NCBI GenBank assembly: GCA_036320915.1
Contig: JAXBDG010000011.1
Location: 2,006,501 to 2,070,500, forward strand
DNA length: 64,000 nucleotides
Reading direction: 5' to 3'
From: Linnemannia elongata
Lineage: Eukaryota > Mortierellomycota > Mortierellomycetes > Mortierellales > Mortierellaceae
This document shows, piece by piece, positions 22,206-31,702 of the stretch. Position 1 is the stretch's first letter. Each line of letters opens with the position of its first letter. The notes under the pieces were generated by a model. It was not told the DNA's origin. It saw only the letters and a list, made by a program, of their open reading frames with translations, and searched no databases. A program made the translations under genes and the position numbers.

Positions 22206-23436
22206 TGTGGTGGCAATGGCGGTGGCTTCGGTGGTGGTGCCGCTGGTGGTGGCACTAGTGGTGGCATGGGTGGTGGTGGCGGTAGTGGTGGCGGCAAGGG
22301 TGGTGGAGGTTTGGGCGGAGGTGGAACGGGCGATGGAAATGGTGGCGGTGTTTGACCAAGGTGGCTATGACGGTGGATCTGGCAATGATGATGGAACTGG
22401 AGATGATGGTGGCTCTGGCAACGGTGAGGGCTCTGGCAACGATGATGGGTCTGATAATGGTGATGGATCTGACAATGGTGGTGGTGATGGCGGTGGCGGC
22501 GTTATTGGCGGTGGCATTGGTGGTGGTATTGGTGGTGGTGGTGGTGGCAATGACGGTGGATCTGACAATGGCAATAGATCTGACGATGGCGATGGATCTG
22601 GCAACGACGGTGGAACCGGCAATGACACAGGTGGTACAGAAACCGGTAATCCTGGCGAGGTTGGGTCTGGTGATGACGGTAACCAAGATGGCGGATCTAA
22701 TACAAGTCCCGGTACTCCTGGCGAACATGGTGGTAACGATGAGGGCGGTGGTGATGGCGGCAGTGATGACAGTTCGGACGACAGCGACTCTGGTGACCAA
22801 GGTAGTGATTCGGAGAAGAATGGTGATACAGGTGACGGTGATGGCGGCGATGATGAAGGTGGAGACGAAGACGATTCTGGTGACCGGGGCGACGGTGATG
22901 AAGGTGGGGATGACAATGACTCTGACGACCAAAGTGGCGATGGCGGTGAAGGTGGAGACGACAACGACTCTGGTGGCCAGGGTGGCGATGATGAAGGCGA
23001 TAACGACGATTCCGACCAGAAGGGTGATAACGATAAGGGAGACGATAACGATGAGGGGGGCGACAACGACGACTCGGACGATAAGGACGGTAAGAATGGA
23101 GGAGATGATGACTCAGACTCAGACAGAAGGGTGACAACGACGATGAAGATGACGGCGACCGTGACGATAATGATCGGGGCGACGACGATGAGGATGACAA
23201 GAACGACCGCGACGACGACGACAACAGTGACAAGAAGCCCTTCCTCCCTCTTCCAACCAACTTCAACAACGATCATGTCAGTCACGTCTGCGGAAGAGAC
23301 GACTCTTGTGACGATGAGGGTGATGACACCGAGGCGGCCGCTAGTCCCTAGCGCCGAGTATACCCACCACAAATCCAGACAGCAGCAACCTTATCATGAA
23401 CACAACCACAAAAACAGCTACTACTACTACGATTAA
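22206..23436 (+). pseudogene. Frameshifted Gly/Asp-rich repeat protein related to the 31703 gene
   Basis: The 5' part (22206-22352) encodes a Gly-rich run (GGNGGGFGGGAAGGG) in one frame; from 22353 the frame changes to a Gly/Asp/Asn-rich stretch (DQGGYDGGSGNDDGTGDDGG). Near 23126 one base is missing relative to the internal repeat SDQKGDND, shifting the frame. The expected acidic sequence continues in the next frame (GDNDDEDDGDRDDNDRGDDD) to KKPFLPLPTNFNNDHVSH, then shifts back near 23351 to give SAEYTHH. The intact gene at 31703-34504 ends in a parallel way (SSTPPANSNNDDASH then SGAEYIHY). No signal peptide remains. I read it as a decayed member of that secreted family. Confidence 0.65.
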
Positions 23437-24109
23437 TTCACCCCATGGTCATTCGATAACACTCTTTCATTTTTCTACAGTCCAAAGATCGCAAGCAAAT
23501 AATAAACGTGACAATTCCAAACGAAAACGCTACTTTCACTCTTTTCTTACCAATATTATCTTGAATGTCCTTGGCAATGATGACTCCATGAAGTTGAGTC
23601 GAGCTCTTGGAATGAGAGATGAAAGGAGGTGTTATGTAGAGGTCCAGCGGAATGAAAAGACTTAAATCACTCAGAAAGGCGCATTGAACATTTTCCATCA
23701 GACACCCCTCAAACAATGCCACCAACTCTATCCAATCTTTTGAAAGAATAAGATACACTCACGCATGCACTCTTCCTCTCCTGAGTGGGTTGCTACACCC
23801 TCTTTGCAATAATGTAAAGTATTGTTGTTCAGCGTGTGATATTTTTATTATGACTAGTTTTTTTTTTACGTTTTTTTTAATGGCCAAGGTAAAATACAAA
23901 AAGCAAGAAAGCAAGCACTTATAATACATGAAGAAAGGATTAGTAGGCCAATGAATAATGAAGAATAAAAATCACAACAATAGAACAGCAGGGAAAAGGC
24001 ACCCAAGAAGGGAGGGAGCGTGTAAGCAACCTAAACGAAGGCCTTGTCGACCGAGAGAAGAGCAGCAGGTCTTGTAGAGGCGGCCGTGGCAGTTTTACTA
24101 GCACTGAGG

Positions 24110-25423
24110 TTAGTCAAAGAGATCGTCATCCTCGCCGTAGTCGACTTCATCCTCGCCGTAGTCGACTTCATCCTCATAGTCGTATCGGCATCCTGAGCCA
24201 GTAATGCCGCCTGTCTTGTCCGTAGTCCCAATAATGCCCGAGATCTCCAAATCCTTCTCGTCCAGATAGTCTCCAGCTGTATTGCCTCCTTTGATGGTAT
24301 CCTGATCACTATCATCACTTTCCCAGCCAGCAGTCGAATCGCTGTCGTAGTTGTCGGTGCAGGAGGTCGAGGGGTTGTCGTTGTCAATCTCTTTCCTCGC
24401 CCTGTTGTCAATGCCCTTCTTCGCCTTGTTGTCATTCTTCATGGCCTTCCAAAACTCGAGGTCGCTGTATTCATCTCCAGAGGGGTAGTCCACATATGTG
24501 CCCATATCAATGAGCTGAGAATCTCCAATATCCTTCTTGCTGTTGCTGCTGCTGCTGTTGCTGCCTCGAGTTCTGATGGTACGATTGCCATTCGTGTCGT
24601 CCGTGGGAGTCTTGTCTCCATCCAAGTGCTTGTAATCCGGCTGCTCAAAGGGAACCCAGATCGCGTCAGCGTACTCAGGGCCGTCTTCAAACTCGCTCCC
24701 TTGAGCAAACTCCGACTTGCGTTTGCGCTCGTGCATGCGGGTCAAGAACTCCTCAATCGATTCATGCAAGCCGGCGTACTCCAAGTCCTCTTCAAAGGCA
24801 GCCATCTCGTTGATCTCGGCCCACGCGTCCTGGAAGCCTTCATAATCCGTGAGCTTCTGAGGCAGGCTCCAGCCAACAGAACGTGCAGGCGAAGGGGGTG
24901 AGGCAATCGAGTTGCCGCCTTCCAAATTGACCCCGTTGAACATCCACATTGCTGTTCCTGGTGTGCGCGTGGTCGAATAAATTGGTGTTTTCAAATCCCC
25001 TGCATCGTAATCTGCGAGTACCATGGTCGAGGCCGCACGGTCATCCTTGTCTTCGTTATCGTCGCTATAAGCGGACCATACATCCTTCTGGGTTGCTGCA
25101 AGGCTCGCAGCGCCATCAGACGAGTATCCATCCTCCTCGCCGTCGTCGTCACTCATGACCGTCTTGTCATCATCGTCAATGTAGTTGTCGTCGTTATTGC
25201 GATGGACCTCGCACTGTGGGCCACGGCCCTTCCACTTGAAGAACATAGTCTTTCCTGAACCTGGTCCTGTGATGATAGTCGCAGCCATAGGTGTGGGTGA
25301 AGTAGAAGGTGACTCAAGCAGAGACCGCAAAGAAGAGGAAGACGGGGATGGCAGCGAGGGTGACGAGGGATGGGAGACAACGGGGTGATCCAATCGGCGT
25401 CTCTTAGCGACCTGGCTGTCCAT
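24110..25423 (-). CDS. Acidic, Ser-rich protein of unknown function (intact family member)
   Basis: Single-exon 437-residue protein. The N-terminus is basic then Ser/Pro-rich (MDSQVAKRRRLDHPVVSHPS), KRRR being a possible nuclear signal. An acidic middle (NYIDDDDKTVMSDDDGEEDG) is followed by a more ordered segment, DAGDLKTPIYSTTRTPGTAM, then MAAFEEDLEYAGLHESIEEF. The C-terminus holds a direct repeat, EDEVDYG twice, before DDDLFD. No known domain is recognised. Decayed relatives lie at 7424-8604 and 21565-22021. A Mortierella-type repeat family of unknown role is the most I can say. The conserved DAGDL and EEDLE blocks across copies suggest they were the functional parts. Confidence 0.7.
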   Translation of the reverse strand: MDSQVAKRRRLDHPVVSHPSSPSLPSPSSSSLRSLLESPSTSPTPMAATIITGPGSGKTMFFKWKGRGPQCEVHRNNDDNYIDDDDKTVMSDDDGEEDGYSSDGAASLAATQKDVWSAYSDDNEDKDDRAASTMVLADYDAGDLKTPIYSTTRTPGTAMWMFNGVNLEGGNSIASPPSPARSVGWSLPQKLTDYEGFQDAWAEINEMAAFEEDLEYAGLHESIEEFLTRMHERKRKSEFAQGSEFEDGPEYADAIWVPFEQPDYKHLDGDKTPTDDTNGNRTIRTRGSNSSSSNSKKDIGDSQLIDMGTYVDYPSGDEYSDLEFWKAMKNDNKAKKGIDNRARKEIDNDNPSTSCTDNYDSDSTAGWESDDSDQDTIKGGNTAGDYLDEKDLEISGIIGTTDKTGGITGSGCRYDYEDEVDYGEDEVDYGEDDDLFD

Positions 25424-25696
25424 GGTTGTTTGATTGCTTATGATTGCTGAAACTAAAGTTGCTTTTTGTCAGTGATGCGCTGTTTCCTGCCAGTTGTTGC
25501 TAGTAGCTATTGTCGCTATTGTTGGGGATCCTTTGTCTTTCCCTGCAGCTGAGGTAACGAGCAGATGTGGGAAGAGAATTGCAAAGTCGCATAAAACACG
25601 AACATTTCTGGTTCATTGGGTGGCACAAAACCGGTCCCATCCCTTCGACCGTTGCCAGTCACAAAAACTTGGTAATATATGTAAAAGGCCGCGATT

Positions 25697-25762
25697 GAAT
25701 GACAGCCAATCATCCAGAGTGGAACATGCGCAAAACCCCAGATGATTGGCTATCGTTCATTC
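25697..25762. promoter_or_regulatory. Inverted repeat with two opposed CCAAT boxes
   Basis: Arms GAATGACAGCCAATCATC (25697-25714) and the near-inverse at 25741-25762 enclose a 26-bp loop. Each arm has a CCAAT/ATTGG pair. It lies about 275 bp upstream of the minus-strand gene starting at 25423, so it may be part of that promoter (inference). Confidence 0.4.
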
Positions 25763-26269
25763 GTCCTTGTTTACACCGCGTACCTGTACTTACTGACCAC
25801 CCCTCAGTACACACAGGACCAAGCGGCGCAAAAACAGGAGTATTGTTGATGAAGAATTGACATTGTTTGAGGACTCCCCACTGTTCGACTTTTTCGCCTA
25901 CATCTTCAAGAAGGTACTTTATTGCGTATCTGTGAAAGTTGCATTGATGGTCTTTGGCTGCTTTGGAGGCTAACGTTACCTGCGTTATTACTCGGTTCCA
26001 GGCCTAGGGCGTCAAACCCAATCCTCTCCCATGCGTTCCTTCCACCAAGAAATCACCCAACATCCGCCGTCTTGCGCTCTACGTGCATCGCGAGCGTTCC
26101 AAGAACGGCAACACGGAGCAGACCTAAAAAAATTTGTTGTAAGTTTGCTAAGTCACTTTGGTCTTTTTTTTTAGCAACCATTTGGGAGGTTGTCACCAAT
26201 ACCACACTTTTCTTTCTTTTCCTCTTAAATGTGTTTCTAAACAGTGTTGCACTATCTTGTATTGTCCCT

Positions 26270-27000
26270 CTGTATACCCCTAACGCAAGCGACCTATTTG
26301 GAAAGGAGTTGGTTCTCAAGATCGAAAAGGAGGTTCGTCTCGAGGTCTTCGAGCTTGCTCGGATCAATGATTTCTTTCTCGACTTCATGACGCGATCAGT
26401 AGCTCACTGGATGTCAAGCGCCTAATGGATGAGATATCGCTTCACGTGGCCGACATCATAAGATAGAAACGAAATGGATGGGTTGTGAACAAGGAGGCTT
26501 TGGAGCTTGAGAAGGTGACCCTTGAGATTATCCGCTATTTGTAAGTGTACTTGTCAAAGCCTGTCTGGCAGTGGTGGTGCTTTACTTTTTGATCCTAATT
26601 CACACTCTTTCCTTTTTTCCCATCAGCTGTATGTTAATATTTAGCAAACAGTTTGAATACAGGCTTTCAGAAACCAGTTGTATGGCATACTGGAACCACG
26701 TATGGACAATGTTGTTTGGCGGCACTGACTTTGTCCTCGACATGGGCGAGCAGGCTTGGCTACGAAAGCAGACATGCACGCGATTAGATCCTGTTCGGTT
26801 CATTATCCCAGACCGGTGGCAGAAAGACAGGTATGCTAGTAAGGGTCCAGCAAGTGACAACAAGTGTAGCTAACTGGCATAAATCCACCATTAATGAGCA
26901 CAAACCAATGCATGCGAGTCTGTCTACCTTATCACACCAGTTCAGCAAGCTCTTGCGATTCAACCGAAGCTTTCTTGGACGAATGGGATCGATGGACACT
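26270..27000 (+). pseudogene. Remnant exons of an unidentified gene
   Basis: Short coding-like pieces lie in order: LFGKELVLKIEKEVRLEVFE near 26300; NKEALELEKVTLEIIRYL ending at a GTAAGT donor near 26540; SETSCMAYWNHVWTMLFGGT then DFVLDMGEQAWLRKQ near 26670-26790; and SVANWHKSTINEHKPMHASL then FSKLLRFNRSF near 26850-26980. Stops and frame changes separate them. The order and splice-like borders suggest a multi-exon gene in decay, perhaps of the same nuclease-like family as the remnant at 50200-50690, where comparable proteins carry a similar segment before the nuclease motif. That link is from memory of fungal hypothetical proteins and is weak. Confidence 0.35.
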
Positions 27001-27008
27001 CTCTCTGT

Positions 27009-27213
27009 TATCCTTTGGTGTGATCCCTTGATGCTATCCTTTGGTGTTGTTCCTTGATGCTACCCTTTGGTGTTGTCCCTTGATGCTGCCCTTTGGTGTT
27101 GTCCCTTGATGCTGCCCTTTGGTGTTGTCCCTTGATGCTGCCCTTTGGTGTTGTCCCTTGATGCTGCCCTTTGGTGTTGTCCCTTGATGCTGCCCTTCGG
27201 TGTTGTCCCTTGA
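27009..27213. repeat. 26-bp minisatellite, about 8 copies
   Basis: Unit CCTTTGGTGTTGTCCCTTGATGCTGC (given as CCTTTGGTGTTGTCC plus CTTGATGCTGC), nearly identical across copies. More degenerate copies trail to about 27420 (TTGATGTTGTCCATTGGTG). The unit is not a multiple of three, so it does not encode a simple peptide repeat. Confidence 0.85.
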
Positions 27214-27728
27214 TTCTGTTCACTAGTATTGTCCTTTAGTCTTGTCCTTTAACCTTTTTCTTCCATGAAAGCCCCCGCTCTTTTCCAGTATATCTTGCTA
27301 TTCACGCTCGCAATCCTAAATCTTTCACCAGCATCCTTACATTTTTTGCTAACCCTTGCTGTGTCCCTTGATGTTGTCCATTGGTGTAGTCCATCAGTGT
27401 TGTCCTTTGATTTTTTCCCGCTTTTCCCTTCTCTAATTGCCTTTGATTTTTTTCACGCATCCCTTAGCCTTTTCCTGTTCCTCTATTCTCTGAATGCCCT
27501 TGATCTTTTCCAGCATCCCTTGTTACCCCTTTGATCCTTTTGGAGTTCCTTTCTTTTTTTCTTTGTTGTTTCCGCTTTCCCTTGATCTTTTATTGGCATT
27601 CCTCCGGATCCTCTTGGTATTTGTCTCATTGATCTTTCTCCTGACCAAAATAGTCTCTGTGATTTGTCTTCTCTGTGCATGTCCAATGATGATATGATTT
27701 GTTTCGTTTCTTTTCGACCATCTTGACA

Positions 27729-27736
27729 TATAAAAG
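27729..27736 (+). promoter_or_regulatory. TATA box of the small secreted protein gene
   Basis: TATAAAAG, 293 bp before the ATG at 28022. The leader between them has a possible short intron (GTTAGTAATA to CTTACAG, about 27925-27958). Confidence 0.45.
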
Positions 27737-28021
27737 GAGGTCGCACCCACCAAGGTAGCTTGCCAAACCAACGAACGCCCTCATAAAACTCCGACAACAG
27801 TCCCACAGCCACTTTCGATAATTCTTACAGCAACGCTCACAAGATCTGTACAAACCAGGCACGCATCTGACCAGATCCACGTAAGGCCAAACGGGAGAAA
27901 GACTTTCGCATTATGAAGTTAAGGGTTAGTAATATTTTTTAAATTAACCAACTTACAGTGTCCTCTATCAGTGCACCAGCAATCATCACCCAACTGTCGT
28001 CGATCCTTCTTCCATAAAGCC

Positions 28022-28348
28022 ATGATTTTCAAGACCGCTTTCGCTCTCTGCCTGCTCATCAACATCGCAAGTGCCACACACATCTCAGGCAGAATGGACG
28101 GAGGGTGTCACTCAGCGTCTACATGGGAGTATAGCAACTGTGGTTGTGTTGATATCCCACCAAGCCCAATCATGAGATCGTACAACATCGACTACAACGG
28201 CCAGACTGCCCTGATTTACAACCATAAGGGCTGCAACAGGGGGGGTGCATCCGTCGCCCACATTGGAAGTACTCAGTGCTGGTCCGACCCCAGAGCCTAC
28301 GCCGCAAGTATTTGTATTGATTGCGGTCCTGGCTATCCTCAGTGCTAG
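28022..28348 (+). CDS. Small secreted cysteine-rich protein
   Basis: 108 residues. The start MIFKTAFALCLLINIASA is a textbook signal peptide, cleaved probably after ASA. The mature part (about 90 residues) has eight cysteines, including NCGC and ICIDC, enough for four disulfides, and ends PGYPQC. An upstream in-frame ATG at 27971 would hide the signal peptide, so the later ATG is preferred. Short, secreted and Cys-rich is the profile of fungal effector-like or antimicrobial proteins; I do not recognise the family and cannot assign a role. It sits between a minisatellite and an rRNA fragment, a repeat-rich setting. Confidence 0.7.
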   Translation: MIFKTAFALCLLINIASATHISGRMDGGCHSASTWEYSNCGCVDIPPSPIMRSYNIDYNGQTALIYNHKGCNRGGASVAHIGSTQCWSDPRAYAASICIDCGPGYPQC

Positions 28349-28710
28349 AAGATATTCCTTGATCGTTAGTCCTGTAGTGGAATCGTATTCAAAATTATGA
28401 GTGAAAGCAGTGGGTTTGCATTAATCGTGGGATTCTGATCTCTGAAGGCTCGAAGTCCTACTAGTGTCTACGTCGCTGCTAATATTCTGAATAAAAATGG
28501 AAGGCTCCGCGAGCCACCTAAGTCCACAATGAAAAAAATCTATCAAAGTGCATGCAGATTTCTAGTTCTTCTCCGTTCAAATATGCTACTGAAAAGATCG
28601 ACTCATCAGAGCTAGGGATGGCCCGAATGCCTGACCTGTTCAAGATATGCTACTCCTTATTAGCTTGAGATAAAGAAGAGAGAGAGAGAGAGACATGTTT
28701 GTTCTTTCGA

Positions 28711-29112
28711 ACAAATCTATAGAACAATGGGCTTAATCTTAAAGCAGATCGTAGCAACAAGGCTATAATACTGCTTATAATACCCCGTTCAATTAAAGTC
28801 GTCTGCAATGGATTTACCGTTGACAATATTTGAAATTAACATTAGTGGGAATGTCACAAAGCCTTTCTGCTCTCCAACATTACCCCACGTAGTATGATTC
28901 TGGACCGTAGGTCTATTCGTATTCAACTAAAATTCGGAAAAGGCGGTAATCGTCGCGTTCTAGCACGGGTTCTGACTAAGAGGCGTTCAGTCATAACCCA
29001 ACGGATGACATCTTCGGGCCATTGCCTGCTTAGGCAGGCCCACATACCAATTATCCGTATGAACGGTTCCTCTCGTACTAAGTTCAGTTACCATTGCAAC
29101 AACATATCAGTA
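28711..29112 (-). rRNA. LSU (28S) rRNA, isolated 3'-terminal fragment
   Basis: The minus strand carries the sarcin-ricin loop AGTACGAGAGGAACCG (29079-29066 and on) and proceeds through conserved LSU 3' sequence: GAACGCCTCTTAGTCAGAA, ACGGGGTATTATAAGCAGTA, TAGCCTTGTTGCTACGATCT, and the terminal GATTTGT at 28711. The 3' border therefore coincides with the mature rRNA end. The 5' side stops at 29112 within the sequence that normally reads CCTACTGAT; the rest of LSU is absent. At about 402 nt it cannot be a functional gene. It is a displaced piece of rDNA. Confidence 0.93.
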
Positions 29113-29261
29113 CATTTAGGCCACAGGGATCAGAAAAAGGGGGATGGGTGTAGGCAAGGCGCACATCGAAGGTGCCATCTGGACGCGAACACACACCCTC
29201 TCTTTCCCTCTCTTTCACTCTCTTTGCTGGCCACTTGATCTGATCTATTATTCTCACCCCA

Positions 29262-29281
29262 CGCGATATCGCGATATCGCG
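29262..29281. repeat. 20-bp perfect palindrome of CGCGATAT units
   Basis: CGCGATATCGCGATATCGCG reads the same on both strands and is followed by ATGATCATGATC, another palindromic stretch. It lies about 150 bp upstream (rDNA sense) of the LSU fragment break. Confidence 0.7.
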
Positions 29282-30596
29282 ATGATCATGATCGCCACCT
29301 TCAGGTACGCGCTTGGAGGCGACTGAATCTACCACACCAGGGTCAAGGAAAAGGTTTATGAAACCGGGAAGGCGATATAGGTGAAAGCTCATGCCATCTT
29401 ACGTACATGAAATACAACGCATTGCATTGAAATGTCACGTATGTGCAGAAAAATGAGATATGATATATCCTCTCCCTTACCTATTGGATAATTATAGTTT
29501 TTTTTCCTTTCAACCCCTGCGAAGGAGAAGAACAAAGACACGCGAAATACCTGAAGGCTTCAATTCCTCCCTTTTTCTCTCAGGTTCCGCTGTGTTATCC
29601 ATAGCTTTTACCACTCGTTGTTATTCCTGTACTCATTCCTTCCTACTGCCTATTGCAAGCCAGGATACATTCTGCTCAATGGCAAGTCAAAGTCCGGGCC
29701 AAGTAATAAAAAGGATGGAGCTTCGGCTGCTTTGCTTCCCTTCCCACTTTTGTTCGTGACTTGAGACTAGGGCAAGGGATGGATTATGTTGGTTGTGACC
29801 GCGTCTCATTTTTTCCATGTCCTTCCCGACGTACCGCGTCCTCCCCTCTTATTTCGCTTCTGTTTCGTTCTCCCTCTGACACACCCGGGTTTGATCCCTT
29901 GATTTTCCTTATTACTCTGCAGACGGGAACGCTAATTGCCATGAGACCATGAGGCAGTGCACATGGCCTGGGGACTTTGTTCGATATCTCGTACATGTTG
30001 CGAGGGATGGTTTGTTTACTTGTTCCCTTTTGATGGCTTCCTAGAGAGCAACAACAACAACACACACACGCAAAAATGATAGAACGCAAACACTCATCTC
30101 CATCTGAAGAAAAAAATGCTACAGCCCAACATTCATGAGTTTCCTTTGTGGATTGTGTTCATCTTTCCCCTCATTTTATTTCGACTCCATGCATACATGC
30201 ATGCGCGCCGCAATGTTCAAGTAATTCGCTAATAGGCTCGTTTCATTGCCTCTCTGGCATATTCCTTCCTTTGCCTCGGGAATAAACTGTTGCAAATCAT
30301 TTCATATCTAGGGACAAAGGTGTATTGAAGGCTCGTTTGAAGGCAAAGACAAGTTCGTAGAAAAACTGAAGAAAAAGCTGTGAGAAAGACAGAGAAGATA
30401 AAAGAGAGAGGGTAAGATACCCGAGAAGGTTTTGGGCAGTGCACGTTTAGAAAACAGCATCGGTTTCTTGTTGTTCTTTTTGGTTGCTGTTTATTTTACA
30501 CTTATGAGCCTAATCCAATGATCGGATTCTTTTTGCAGCCCTTTGCTCTTCGCCTCCCCCTCAAACCATACACACAGACACACACACACACACACA

Positions 30597-30637
<41 letters not shown>

Positions 30638-31702
30638 TTTTTAGTATCGCGCAATTGATTCAGGAGGTGAATGGCACTCGCATTGCAAACAGCTTGTCTG
30701 GCCTCAATTGCGCTTGGTACCAACCATAACCAACAACTGCCATGAACAATTTAATCCTTTTGTTTTCCATCCCCCACACTCCCCAACATCTTCACTAAAT
30801 AAAAAACGAAGCGAACATTTAATTGCTGCTTGCAAATAGAAAAAGAGTTGGCAAGGAACGGGGAAGAAACAAGATGTTGGATTATTATCCAGTCTGCATG
30901 TGAGCCCTTTCCTTTCCTGTTTGTTGACTCTTGTTTGTCTGTTAGAGCGACAGAAAAAGCACGCACATAGTTCAGGCACAGGAACGGGAGTGGAAAGAGT
31001 GGAAAGAGTGGAAAGAAGTGTGAAAAATATCGACATACACAACCAACCGCCAAGCATATAGTTTATTCACAATCGGCAGAACACACAACCACACAAACAC
31101 ACACAAGCCCTGAGCGTGGCTCACTTTTTGGCGCTGTTTACCCCTCTCTCATTCCCACCAAACCTTCTTTTGCTTTTGTTGTTGTTGTTGATGTTGATGT
31201 TGCTTGTTGCTTGTTGTTGTTTCTGTTCATCGCCCAAATTTCACAGAAGTGCAAAGAAAAAACAAGGAAGGCGTGGTTGCCTTTTGGCTTGTGTATTTGT
31301 GATGCTTACTTGCTGGCTATAGGATGTTGTGGGTCAGTGTGTCGGTCGGAGGGAATGGTTACCCGCCTGGAGAGCAAGGACCAGAAGGCAAGGGTTGTAA
31401 TTTACAGAACAAACGCAACCCTTTTCTTTGCTTTCTTCTTTCCTTCTCTTATTTTTGTTCTTTACTCGAACCTCTCTCTCCTTCTAGTCACCTTTTCAAG
31501 ACTCACTCCACCCCCTTTTCTATCCACACAAAAAACCCAATCATCTCAATCCCCTCTCTTCACACAGACCAACACCTTATACCTCACCTCGCCCTTCCAT
31601 CTCGCTCATACACATACGTGGGCATACTCTGCCTTTAAACGCTTGCCCATACTACTTCACTCACTCACTGAAACAAACACACTCCAACCGGACCTTTCGA
31701 AC
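29282..31702. other. Gene-free region
   Basis: No supportable gene. It contains a composite (CA)n-(CT)n microsatellite at 30569-30637 and GT/TTG-rich stretches at 31160-31230. The last 300 bp are CT-rich and likely the promoter and leader of the secreted repeat protein. Confidence 0.5.
30569..30637. repeat. (CA)n-(CT)n microsatellite
   Basis: About 14 CA units run directly into about 20 CT units, with one interruption in each half. Confidence 0.9.

Noticed and set aside
23330..23345. NotI-like GCGGCCGC suggesting vector sequence
   Set aside because: It falls inside the colinear acidic coding sequence of the pseudogene; no polylinker or vector context is present.
22255..23372. Long antisense frames over the Gly/Asp-rich pseudogene
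   Set aside because: Ser/Pro and Val/Ile-rich mirror images of a GAC/GGT repeat, with no domain.
27009..27213. CRISPR-like regular repeats
   Set aside because: Units are contiguous with no unique spacers, and the genome is eukaryotic.
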